A DNA stretch of 64,000 bases, taken from the NCBI RefSeq assembly GCF_018918145.1, contig NZ_JAHLPX010000005.1:124001-188000 (forward strand), read 5' to 3'. The position numbers and the translations under genes were made by a program. This document shows positions 30,090-38,349 of this stretch, one piece after another. This DNA is from Anaerotignum sp. MSJ-24. Lineage in GTDB: Bacteria > Bacillota > Clostridia > Lachnospirales > Anaerotignaceae. Numbering within the stretch: the first letter of the stretch is position 1; each line of letters begins with the position of its first letter. The notes beneath the pieces were generated by a model, which saw only the letters and a list, made by a program, of their open reading frames with translations, ran no database searches and was not told where the DNA came from.

Positions 30090-30216
30090 ATACCTGATTG
30101 ATAGTTTATCAGGTATAAGAGGTATACTATTTTACTGTATACACCTTATACCTGACAGACTGTTTTTAAACGTACAGAAGGCTGTGCCTCGGCTTTGTGC
30201 CGGACACAGCTTCTGT
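30090..30216 (-). promoter_or_regulatory. Competing-hairpin region between binding-protein and permease genes
   Basis: Three stems are possible. CAGGTATAAGAGGTATAC (30110-30127) pairs with GTATACACCTTATACCTG (30137-30154). Its other end, ATCAGGTAT (30108-30116), can instead pair with ATACCTGAT (30090-30098). A separate stem lies at 30174-30216 (ACAGAAG..CTGTG / CACAG..TTCTGT). The first two exclude each other, as in an attenuator. A simple mRNA-stabilising role is the alternative. Confidence 0.5.
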
Positions 30217-30235
30217 AATTAATAGTTTTTACTTC

Positions 30236-31228
30236 TTATTTTTTAAGACCTGAAACGTCAATACCTAAAGCGGCTGCTGTTTCATCGTTAACAGAAAGTT
30301 CGCACTGATCTGCTGAAAGATATCCAATAGGCATTGTTGCAGGATCTGCACCGTCTCTGAGGATTTCTACTGCCATCTGGCCAGCCATGTAGCCAAGCTG
30401 ATAGTAGTCAATTCCGTATGTAGCAAGACCACCTGCATCAACCATACCCTGTTCGCCGCAGATGATAGGAAGGCCATTGTCTGTTGCAATCATGCTTACT
30501 GTAGGCATACCGGCAGCGATTGTGTTGTCAGTAGGTGCATATATAACGTCTACTTTGCCAACCATTGATTCAACAACTGTCTGGATTTCATTTGAAGATG
30601 AAACTGTGAAATCGATGTGTTCAAGACCGTTTGCTTCGCAAGCCTCTCTTGCCATAGCAGCCTGAATTTCTGAGTTAGATTCTGATGAGCAGAAGAGGAT
30701 ACCTACTGTCTTAGCATCGGGAAGAATCTGTTTAAGAAGTTCGATCTGTTCTTTTACGGGTGTAAGGTCTGATGTACCTGTTACGTTTCCGCCGGGTGCA
30801 TCGTTAGAAGCAACAAGACCGCTTTCCGCAGGGTCAGTTACGGCTGAAAGAACGATGGGAATTTCTGATGTAACACCGGCAACAGCCTGAGCTGCAGGTG
30901 TAGCGATTGCATAGATAAGGTCGTTTCCGTCGTTTACAAGCTTTTCAGCGATTGTCTGGCATGCTGACTGTTCGCCTGATGCGTTCTGCTGGTCAACTTC
31001 GTATTTAATGCCTGATTCGTCAAGAGCAGCGATAAAGCCTTCGTTTGCTTTGTCGAGTGCCGCATGCTGTGTAAGCTGGAGAACACCGATTTTATATGTT
31101 GTATCGTCTGTGGTTTCTGTGTTTTCTGCTGATTTGTCATCTGTTGTTGTGTTTGTTGAACTGCTTCCGCATGCTGTAAGAGCAAGAGCAGTAGTAACAG
31201 CAACAACTGTCGCTAAAAATCTCTTCAT
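30236..31228 (-). CDS. ABC transporter substrate-binding lipoprotein (COG2984 type)
   Basis: 330 residues, ATG at 31228 behind TAGGAGGA. The signal peptide ends in lipobox ALTAC (Cys20), followed by a Ser/Thr-rich linker. The periplasmic-binding-protein type 1 fold of COG2984 is recognisable: YKIGVLQLTQHAALDKANEG, DLIYAIATPAAQAV, PIVLSAVTDPAESGLV, VGILFCSSESNS. First gene of the operon with its own promoter; it is likely expressed above the permease and ATPase because of the intervening hairpins. Ligand unknown. Confidence 0.9.
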   Translation of the reverse strand: MKRFLATVVAVTTALALTACGSSSTNTTTDDKSAENTETTDDTTYKIGVLQLTQHAALDKANEGFIAALDESGIKYEVDQQNASGEQSACQTIAEKLVNDGNDLIYAIATPAAQAVAGVTSEIPIVLSAVTDPAESGLVASNDAPGGNVTGTSDLTPVKEQIELLKQILPDAKTVGILFCSSESNSEIQAAMAREACEANGLEHIDFTVSSSNEIQTVVESMVGKVDVIYAPTDNTIAAGMPTVSMIATDNGLPIICGEQGMVDAGGLATYGIDYYQLGYMAGQMAVEILRDGADPATMPIGYLSADQCELSVNDETAAALGIDVSGLKK

Positions 31229-31585
31229 AATAATTTCCTCCTAAAAAATAAAAAATTTGCTCCGTTTGCCTCACAAACGGTTAAGCTTATTATACAACGC
31301 TTGTTTAAAGCTTTCAATCGCTAAATTGTCATAGAACGGTTAAAAAATGTATAGATTTTTGCGCTTTTAATGGCTTTTTGCTGTGAAAAAATATAGATTG
31401 TTCAAATAATGCTGCTTAGTATAGGAATTTATAACAAATTAACAGTAGATTTTTTATGACATATTTTAAAACTTTAAACTGCAACAGTGATATAAGCAGA
31501 TGTATTAGCATATCGGTCTGTCCGAATATTTATATACAGTTTTTCATATAAATAACTGAAATATATTTAAAACAGGAGTGTTATT
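31229..31585. other. Intergenic region between ABC operon and spoIIID N-half
   Basis: AT-rich, no gene seen. It holds the minus-strand ABC promoter described separately. Upstream of spoIIID, TATACAGT (31533-31540) resembles a sigma-E type -10 (CATACANT), but the spacing to the only ATA-type -35 (31508-31513) is about two bases too long, so I do not assign a promoter. Confidence 0.35.
31262..31317 (-). promoter_or_regulatory. Promoter and leader hairpin of the COG2984 ABC operon
   Basis: Reading the minus strand: TTGAAA (31312-31317), 17 bases, TATAAT (31289-31294). A perfect stem CCGTTTG/CAAACGG (31262-31280) then lies in the 5' leader, about 20 bases before the ribosome-binding site. Confidence 0.7.
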
Positions 31586-31711
31586 TTGAAAAGTTATATA
31601 GAACAAAGAGCAGTAGAGGTTGCAAATTTTATTATCAGTTCAAAATCAACAGTGAGAGAAACGGCGAAAAAGTTCGGCATAAGCAAAAGTACCGTTCATA
31701 CGGCAGTAACG
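31586..31711 (+). CDS. spoIIID: SpoIIID, N-terminal half of a split gene
   Basis: TTG start at 31586 behind AGGAGTG. Residues 1-42 begin MKSYIEQRAVEVANFII, continue TVRETAKKFGISKSTVH and match the helix-turn-helix part of SpoIIID, the mother-cell transcription factor that acts under sigma-E. Homology stops after the recognition helix: the frame runs on into unrelated residues and ends at 31789. The missing C-terminal half lies at 62,039-62,191. The best explanation is an intervening element in the gene, as in sigK. Without excision only a DNA-binding stub is made. Confidence 0.9.
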
Positions 31712-31725
31712 AAAAAGACATTTTT
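31697..31725 (+). other. Left junction (attL-like) of the spoIIID element
   Basis: The spoIIID frame is left at this point. TAACG at 31707-31711 is also found at 62,049-62,053 in the same reading-frame register, exactly 30,342 bases further on. The register is the same if the crossover lies at the shared CA of the His38 codon (31697-31698 and 62,039-62,040). The B. subtilis skin core is likewise five bases. Confidence 0.7.
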
Positions 31726-31742
31726 AACCGGCGGTGATTTTT

Positions 31743-32150
31743 ATGGCAGCATTGCGAGCCGCAGCCTATTGCCGGGTTTCTACCGATAAAGACGCTTTTA
31801 TGGATAAGGTAAAGGCAGAAGTAATACGGCAGACAGAAAAACAAAACAGTATGAATAATGATGTCGATATATCTAAGCTGAAAAGACAGAGAGTCAAGCT
31901 TATTAATATGTATGAAAACGATATAATAGAGTTGCATGAGCTTAAAGAAAGGTTGTCGGAAACAGACAAGCTTATTGAAAAAAATAAAAATCAATATGAC
32001 AGTTATGAAAAAATGAAAAACATAGTAAACGAATATCTGACGGATATAAATAAGCTGATAGATATGGCATTGCAGGAGAATGTATTTATAAAAAATGTCG
32101 TAAAAGGCATATATGCGGAGTCAAGCGGATTAGTTAAAATTATTGTATGA
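31743..32150 (+). pseudogene. Large serine recombinase remnant with internal deletion
   Basis: The 135-residue frame from ATG 31743 begins ALRAAAYCRVSTDKDA, the catalytic-serine N-terminus of a large serine recombinase, then jumps straight to a Lys/Glu-rich coiled coil (KLKRQRVKLINMYENDIIEL) and a C-terminal VFIKNVVKGIYAESSG segment. The rest of the catalytic domain, the recombinase domain and the zinc ribbon are missing, about 380 residues. The frame stays open across the deletion. It lies 32 bases inside the left junction. It cannot recombine DNA; it might still act through its coiled coil. Confidence 0.8.
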
Positions 32151-32197
32151 TTTCAACTAAAAACTGGTATAAATGTCTTTTGAGAGGTAAGTATTTA

Positions 32198-32226
32198 TTG
32201 ACGTACATGTCGTAAAATGGTAAAAT
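32198..32226 (+). promoter_or_regulatory. Sigma-A type promoter of rfbA
   Basis: TTGACG (32198-32203), 17 bases, TAAAAT (32221-32226). Confidence 0.65.
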
Positions 32227-32324
32227 ATATTCGGTAACAGTGCTTTCATATATACAAATGAAACAATATACAATCAATGTATTGATTATACACTAAAGAT
32301 ATACGATTTGAGGAGAGATGAATT

Positions 32325-33185
32325 TTGAAAGGAATAATATTAGCGGCAGGAAAAGGAACAAGATTATACCCTATGACTAAGCCGGTTTGCAAACCGTTGC
32401 TTCCTATTTATGATAAACCGATGATTTATTATCCGCTTGCGGTTCTTCAGCATGCCGGAATAAAAGATGTACTTATCATAGTTCCGCCTTATGACCTTGA
32501 ACAGTTTGAAAGACTTTTCGGTGACGGCAGTTCATTGGGAATGAACATAAGCTACAAGGAGCAGTTTGTTCAGAGAGGTATAGCGGACGCATTTATTGTC
32601 GGCGAAGAGTTTATCGGTGACGATTCCGTATGCCTTGTGCTCGGTGACAACGTATTCTATGGCGACGGACTTAAGGAATGCCTTGATAAAGCACAGCAGA
32701 ACACAGTCGGAGCAACAATATTCGGTGTTTATGTAGATGATCCGAGAGCCTTCGGCGTTGTTGAGTTTGATGAAAACGGAAAGGCAATAAGCATTGAGGA
32801 AAAGCCGGAAAATCCTAAGTCAAACTATATTGTTCCCGGACTTTATTTCTATGATAACAGAGTTGTAGAGATTGCAAAAAATGTTCAGCCTTCGGCAAGA
32901 GGCGAGCTTGAAATAACATCGGTAAACAACGAATATTTAAAGCTTGGCGCTCTTAATGTTGTAACTCTCGGAAAGGATTTTGTCTGGCTTGATGCCGGAA
33001 CAGAGGACAGCCTTCTTGCAGGTGGAGAGGTAATAAGAAAAATCCAGGCAGAAACAGGCAAATATGTGGCTTGTATCGAGGAATGCTCATATGATAACGG
33101 CTGGATTTCAAGAGATGAGCTCCATAAGCTTGGCAAGGAGCTTGAAAAAACAAAATACGGAAAATATATAATGAATAAGCTTTGA
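32325..33185 (+). CDS. rfbA: Glucose-1-phosphate thymidylyltransferase
   Basis: 286 residues; TTG start at 32325 with GAGGAGAG upstream, since no ATG in frame is near. MKGIILAAGKGTRLYPMTKPVCKPLLP, VLGDNVFYGDGL and FGVVEFDENGKA are the RmlA signatures. It makes dTDP-glucose, the precursor of dTDP-rhamnose and other surface sugars. The rest of the dTDP-rhamnose pathway (rfbB, rfbC, rfbD) is not in the window, so it works with genes elsewhere. A strong terminator follows. Confidence 0.95.
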   Translation: MKGIILAAGKGTRLYPMTKPVCKPLLPIYDKPMIYYPLAVLQHAGIKDVLIIVPPYDLEQFERLFGDGSSLGMNISYKEQFVQRGIADAFIVGEEFIGDDSVCLVLGDNVFYGDGLKECLDKAQQNTVGATIFGVYVDDPRAFGVVEFDENGKAISIEEKPENPKSNYIVPGLYFYDNRVVEIAKNVQPSARGELEITSVNNEYLKLGALNVVTLGKDFVWLDAGTEDSLLAGGEVIRKIQAETGKYVACIEECSYDNGWISRDELHKLGKELEKTKYGKYIMNKL

Positions 33186-33204
33186 TTATTTTTCAGCTGG
33201 CAAA

Positions 33205-33240
33205 AAGGCTTCCGACGATTTCGTCGGAAGCCTTACTTTT
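33205..33240. terminator. Bidirectional terminator rfbA / BspA-like gene
   Basis: AAGGCTTCCGACGA (33205-33218) and TCGTCGGAAGCCTT (33221-33234) form a perfect 14-bp stem with AAAAA before and TTTTTG after. Confidence 0.93.
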
Positions 33241-33258
33241 TGTATTATAGCTTATTTA

Positions 33259-36200
33259 TTAAAGAATGCCTTTAATGTTCTGTGCTGTTATTGCAGCCTC
33301 AGCCTTTGTGATGTTATCCTTAGGAGCGATTGTGTTGTCCGTTCTTCCTTTGTATATTCCCTTTGCAACTGCCCATGAGATATTATCAATAGCATATTCG
33401 GAGATTGATGAATAATCGTTGAAGCCTGTAACTGCGGCTCTGTCTGATGCATCAATGCCCTTGAATGTGAAGTATCTGTATATGAAGGCTGCCATCTGCT
33501 CACGGGTTACGTTTGCTGTCGGAGCAAATAAACCGTCGCCGATACCGCTTACAATGCCGTTTTCATATGCCCACATAATAGCGTCTGCATAAGGATTGTT
33601 GTTGTAGACGTCTGTGAATACAGAGTTTCCGCTGTAATCCGCACCGTCAAGCATATAGAGCATATAAACTGCCTCCTGTCTTGAGAGTGCTCTATCGGGA
33701 TTGAAAGCTGTTGCTGTGTCGCCCTTTATAAGACCTTCTTCGATAGCGTCCTTAACATATGTATAAGCATAGTGGTTAATGATGTCTACATAGTTTGAAG
33801 CGTCCTTAGGATCGTATGCATTGTCGGGCTCTTCTGTTGAAGGCTTGTTGTTATTGTTGTTCTTATTTTCACCTGTTATGTTGTCAAGTGTGTAACTGCC
33901 GCCGTGACTACCGCTGTTGTTGTCCTTCTTTTTGTCGTTATATGCTGTTGTTAATGAATCAACCGCATTGTTGAACTCTTCCGGTGTAACTGTGTCAAGC
34001 TTTGAAAGAATATCCTTTGCATTGTTGATTTCGTTTACAAGAGTTTCGTATTTATCTGTTGTGTAGCTTGATTTCTTAGCGTTTTCGGCTTTTTTAAGAA
34101 TGCTTTCAAGCTCATCTGTTACGATTATTTTATCCTTGCTGATGTTTCCACCGCTTATAAGCTCGTCCTTTGCAGCATTGTTTTTAACAACGAATACTGC
34201 TTCGGGTGACACATCGTTGAAAGCGTTTGCTCCAACCTTCTTAAGTGAGCTTGTTTCGATTATAACTCTTCTGAGATTTTCGCAGCCGTTGAATGTGTTC
34301 TTGCCGATGGTGTTTACTCCCTTAGGAATAACGATTTCCTTGAGTGAAGTGCAGCCGGAAAATACGCCCTTAACATCTTCTTCTGCGTCCTCGCTGATAA
34401 GGTCGCCAAGCTTAGTAAGCTTTTCACTTAATTTTACTTTCTCAAGTGATGAGCAGCCATAGAATGCAGCATCGTTTAATTCTGTTACATCATTTGATAA
34501 TATTGCTTCCTTGAGTGATGCACAATTATAGAAAGCATACGCACCGATTTCATCAATGTTGCTTAAATCAATTTCAATTAAGGCCTTGCAGTTATAGAAA
34601 GCTTCGTCGTTTATAACTGTTACTGTTGAAGGAAGAGTAATTGAAGAGAGAGCCTCATCTCTGAATAACATTCCCTTGCCGATGTTGTCGAGAGTTGTTC
34701 CTTCTTCGAATTCAACTGTTGCTAAGCTGTAATTCCAACCGAGTATGTAATCACCGATATTTTTAACGCTTGCGGGAATTGTGATTGCTTCAAGCTTTCC
34801 GTTGTCGGAAAGAGCACCGTTTTCGATTGTTGTAAGCTTGCTGCCGGTCTCAAATGTAATTGATTTAAGGTTTAAGTTTCCGGCAATAGCATTTACTCCG
34901 AGCTTTTCAACTGTGTTGGGAACTGTGATTGATTCAATGTTGTCACAACCGTTGAAAGCACTTGCTTTGATTTCTTTTACTACATAGTTATAACCGTTGT
35001 TTCTTACTGTTCCGGCTATTGTGTAATCTCCGGCTTTGTTAACAACTGTTTTGTCAACGCTTTCGATAGAAACTACGCCGGGCTCTGTTTCGGTAGGATC
35101 TGCCGTAACTGTGTATGAAATACCGTTCTTTGTGAATGAAGGCTCTTTAACGCCGTCCTCAAGAAGAGTATCGTCAACTGTTATGTTTGCTTCGGGAACT
35201 CCGTATTCAACAAGCTTTGCTTTAACGGATTCTGTAGCAACTCTGTATTTAGCAGATGTGTTGGCTGATTTTACAACTAAGCTTTCGCTTGTTTCGCCTG
35301 TTGATTTGATTGTTACATTTTCAACCGATGAAGGAATCGAATCGCTGTCGATAAGCTCAACGCTCTTAGGAATTGTTAATTCCTCCAATGAGTTGCAGCC
35401 GCGGAAACAATACTTCGGAAGAGATTTAAGCTTTTCGGAAAGAGTAACCGATTCAAGCTTACTTGAGCTGCTCCAGCTGCTGAAATAGAATGCCATCTCT
35501 CCTAAGGATTCAACGGAGTTTTCCATAGTTAATGTTGTGAGAGCACTCATGTTTCCGAAAGCATTTTTGCCTATTGTCTTTGTATTCTTACCTGTGTTGA
35601 GTTCGATAATTCTTGTGTTTCCGTAGAATGCCTTGTCTGTGATTGCTTCTACCGAATCGGGAACAGTGTATTCTGTTGTTGTCTTTGCAGCAGGGTAAAC
35701 TAAGAGAGTTTTGCCTCTGTCTGATAAAAGAACGCCGTCTTCGCTTGTGTATGCTCCTGTTCCGGAAACATTTATTGATTTAAGGCTGTTGCATTCGTAG
35801 AAAGCATCTGTGCCGATTGTCTTTAATGTTGCGGGAAGGTTGATTGATTCAAGACCTGAACGCTTGAAGGCTTCTGTACCGATTTCTTCAAGAGTATTTC
35901 CGACTGTAGCTGTTTTGAGAGCCTTGCAGTCGGCAAAAGCGGCTTCTCCGATTGTTTTAAATCCGTCTGGAAGTGCTATTTCTTTAAGACTTGTGCAAGT
36001 ATCAAAAGTGTTTTCTCCGATAGATGTAAGCTGACTGCCTTCGGCAAATGTGATAGTTTCAAGATTACTTGCGTTATAAAAGGCATTTTTGCCTATGCTT
36101 GTTACGGTCTTTGGAATAGATATATTTTTAATTCTTGACGGTCTATTATCTTCCCAACTTGAATCCCAAGCTGCGGCAAAGGCATTTTCTCCGATAGCAA

Positions 36201-38160
36201 TGACTGTGTATGTATTTCCTGTTGCTTCTTCCGTAACTGTTTCGGGAATTGTTACTAAATTAGCCATTTCCAATGTTACTTCGAAGGAACCTGAATATCC
36301 GCTTCCGACCTGAACCGTTCCGTTTGCAGTGTCTGTCGGATCGGAAAGAACCTTGTAATATATTCCGTCAAGTGTGAAGTTCTCGATTGATGGCTTGGGA
36401 TCTTTTCCTGCCGAAGTTATGTTGTCCGCCGATACACCACATGTGTCAATAAGCATATTTTTGATTGCGTTTGTTTCGACATCAAATTCAACATCGTCGG
36501 GAGTACCGCTGAAGGCTGATGAGCTGATTGATGTAAGCTCAGGTGACTTTATTGTTACCTTTTCGAGGCTTTCACAGCCGTAGAGTATGCTGGTACCGAT
36601 TTTCTTAACTGAAGCCGGAATTTCAATCTCCGAAAGTGATGAGCAGTTATAGAAAATATAGTCCAGAATTTCTTTTAAGTTTTTGGAAAGAGTAATTTCC
36701 GATAATGATTTGCTGTTGTAGAAAGCTAATTCGCCTATTGATGTTACCGAGTCGGGCATAATGACCGTTTCAACACCTGCACCCTGGAAGGCTGAACGTT
36801 CGATTGTTTCAACTCCGTCAGTTATTGTAACATCTCTTAAACGCTGGTTTTCTTCAAATGCGTAAGCACCGATTGTTTTTAAGCCGTCCGGAGTTGTGTA
36901 GGAAGAACCTGTTTTTGCGGCCGGATATAAATAAAGAGTTTCTTTGTTTTTGTCATAAAGAATACCGTCTTCGCTTGAATATTTGCTGTTTTCTTCATCA
37001 ACATTGATTTCCTGGAGCTTTGAGCATCTTGTGAAAGCATTTTTATTTATATCAGTGCATGTTGACGGAATTGAAATTGACTTAATCATAGTTGATGAAA
37101 AAGCTTCGGTTCCTATGCTTGTAAGATTGCTTGTGCCGGTTTCAAGTCCTGTTGTTTTAAGAACTCCGCAATGCTGGAAAGCCTGTTCTCCGATTGTTTC
37201 GATTGATGACGGAATGTTGATGGTCTTAAGTGATTCGCAGAAAGCAAAAGCAAGGTCATCGATTTCCGTAAGGCTGTTGCCTTCGATTGTTACATTTGTG
37301 AGAGCGGAGCTCCAGAAGGCCTGTTTTCCGATGTATTCTACGTTTTTAGGTATTGTTATCGTTGTAAGTGAGCTACAGCTGTTGAAGGCATATGTTTCAA
37401 TTTTTGTAACACTGTCGGGAATAGTAACTTCTCTGAGGTTAGGGCAACTATTGAATGCTCTGTCAGGGATTGTTCTAAGCTTTGAAGAAAGTGTTACGCT
37501 TGTCATTGTTGCACCGGAAAGCACGTTATCTCCGAGTGTTTCAACTGAATCCGGTATTGTGATTGTGTTTACGTTCAAGTCCGCAAGAGCAAGTCTACCT
37601 ATTGCTGTTACAGTATCGGGAATTTCAAGAAATGTAATATCCGAGCATCTGAGAAATGCTTTGTCGCCGATTGCTGTAACATTGTAGGTTGTTCCGCCGT
37701 ATTTAACGCTTGAAGGAATCGTTACACTTCCGGAAAGACCGGTCATGGCTGTATCGCCATCTCCGACCTGTACTGTGTCAGCGGATAAAACTTTATATGT
37801 GAGTGAACCGACTTCGAATACATCATCAACTGCATAAAGTGCAATATCAGCGTCCTGTAAATCCAATTCGTTTTCATAGGAAATGTCGTCGATAGACTCG
37901 TCTAAATCGTCTGAATTGTTTTCATCATTGATTTCTTCTTCGTTGTCGATTTCATTATCAACGTCCTTGTCAACTTTGTCATTAACTTCTTCTTCGTCAT
38001 TGACTTCGTTTTCGCCGTTGATAACATCATTATTTTCGTCGAGATTTTCAATGTTGTTGCTTTCTGCCATAGCTGTAACGGTAGGGCAGGCGGTGCTCAT
38101 TGAAAGTATAGCTGCAACGGCAGCCATGGCAACTTGTTTTCTTCTGTGTTGTGATTTCAT
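33259..38160 (-). CDS. BspA-like leucine-rich-repeat surface protein with SLH domains
   Basis: 1,633 residues, ATG at 38160. A signal peptide of about 32 residues (AAVAAILSMSTACPTVTAMA) precedes an extremely acidic Asp/Glu/Asn stretch to about residue 100. Three large modules follow, each starting with a similar strand-rich segment (F.V..LTYKVLS, FTLDGIYYKVLS, FTKNGISYTVTA) and continuing with LRR_5 repeats of the type AFYNCSSLTTITIPKSVKSIG. Then a FIVAR-like helical segment, an Asn/Lys linker and three SLH domains (to residue 1633) for anchoring to secondary cell-wall polymer. Probably an adhesin or glycan-binding surface protein. The promoter carries an operator shared with the iron-type locus. 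Confidence 0.93.
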   Translation of the reverse strand: MKSQHRRKQVAMAAVAAILSMSTACPTVTAMAESNNIENLDENNDVINGENEVNDEEEVNDKVDKDVDNEIDNEEEINDENNSDDLDESIDDISYENELDLQDADIALYAVDDVFEVGSLTYKVLSADTVQVGDGDTAMTGLSGSVTIPSSVKYGGTTYNVTAIGDKAFLRCSDITFLEIPDTVTAIGRLALADLNVNTITIPDSVETLGDNVLSGATMTSVTLSSKLRTIPDRAFNSCPNLREVTIPDSVTKIETYAFNSCSSLTTITIPKNVEYIGKQAFWSSALTNVTIEGNSLTEIDDLAFAFCESLKTINIPSSIETIGEQAFQHCGVLKTTGLETGTSNLTSIGTEAFSSTMIKSISIPSTCTDINKNAFTRCSKLQEINVDEENSKYSSEDGILYDKNKETLYLYPAAKTGSSYTTPDGLKTIGAYAFEENQRLRDVTITDGVETIERSAFQGAGVETVIMPDSVTSIGELAFYNSKSLSEITLSKNLKEILDYIFYNCSSLSEIEIPASVKKIGTSILYGCESLEKVTIKSPELTSISSSAFSGTPDDVEFDVETNAIKNMLIDTCGVSADNITSAGKDPKPSIENFTLDGIYYKVLSDPTDTANGTVQVGSGYSGSFEVTLEMANLVTIPETVTEEATGNTYTVIAIGENAFAAAWDSSWEDNRPSRIKNISIPKTVTSIGKNAFYNASNLETITFAEGSQLTSIGENTFDTCTSLKEIALPDGFKTIGEAAFADCKALKTATVGNTLEEIGTEAFKRSGLESINLPATLKTIGTDAFYECNSLKSINVSGTGAYTSEDGVLLSDRGKTLLVYPAAKTTTEYTVPDSVEAITDKAFYGNTRIIELNTGKNTKTIGKNAFGNMSALTTLTMENSVESLGEMAFYFSSWSSSSKLESVTLSEKLKSLPKYCFRGCNSLEELTIPKSVELIDSDSIPSSVENVTIKSTGETSESLVVKSANTSAKYRVATESVKAKLVEYGVPEANITVDDTLLEDGVKEPSFTKNGISYTVTADPTETEPGVVSIESVDKTVVNKAGDYTIAGTVRNNGYNYVVKEIKASAFNGCDNIESITVPNTVEKLGVNAIAGNLNLKSITFETGSKLTTIENGALSDNGKLEAITIPASVKNIGDYILGWNYSLATVEFEEGTTLDNIGKGMLFRDEALSSITLPSTVTVINDEAFYNCKALIEIDLSNIDEIGAYAFYNCASLKEAILSNDVTELNDAAFYGCSSLEKVKLSEKLTKLGDLISEDAEEDVKGVFSGCTSLKEIVIPKGVNTIGKNTFNGCENLRRVIIETSSLKKVGANAFNDVSPEAVFVVKNNAAKDELISGGNISKDKIIVTDELESILKKAENAKKSSYTTDKYETLVNEINNAKDILSKLDTVTPEEFNNAVDSLTTAYNDKKKDNNSGSHGGSYTLDNITGENKNNNNNKPSTEEPDNAYDPKDASNYVDIINHYAYTYVKDAIEEGLIKGDTATAFNPDRALSRQEAVYMLYMLDGADYSGNSVFTDVYNNNPYADAIMWAYENGIVSGIGDGLFAPTANVTREQMAAFIYRYFTFKGIDASDRAAVTGFNDYSSISEYAIDNISWAVAKGIYKGRTDNTIAPKDNITKAEAAITAQNIKGIL

Positions 38161-38203
38161 AGCTACTCCTTTGTAAATTTAATAATATTTTTAATAAATT
38201 TAG

Positions 38204-38252
38204 GTTAGGACATCCTAACAGCGATATTATTAAAATTTTATTTAGTTGTCAA
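38204..38252 (-). promoter_or_regulatory. Promoter and palindromic operator of the BspA-like gene
   Basis: On the minus strand TTGACA (38247-38252), 17 bases, TAATAT (38224-38229). Four bases downstream of the -10 sits the palindrome GTTAG-GACATC-CTAAC (38204-38219), covering the expected transcription start. The same GTTAG-N6-CTAAY motif occurs five times near 43.5-44.6 kb. Confidence 0.75.
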
Positions 38253-38291
38253 TAAAAAAATAATCCGATTTCCGCTATACGCAAAAATCGG
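38251..38291 (-). terminator. Terminator of the O-acylation gene cluster
   Basis: Minus-strand stem CCGATTT/AAATCGG (38265-38291) followed by a run rich in T (38251-38264), 60 bases after the DHHW gene stop. Confidence 0.75.
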
Positions 38292-38349
38292 ACCATTCGA
38301 GCTAAAAAATCCAATCGGTTCAAGGTTTTATTTGTATGAGATATTAAAA

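Noticed and set aside
31586-31789. Reading the left fragment as a complete 67-residue regulator
   Set aside because: Homology to SpoIIID stops at residue 42 and the missing half is found intact 30 kb away in frame.
34100-38176. Several long plus-strand frames opposite the BspA-like gene
   Set aside because: They are mirror frames of the Ser/Leu/Thr-rich repeats; the minus strand has the promoter, signal peptide and domains.
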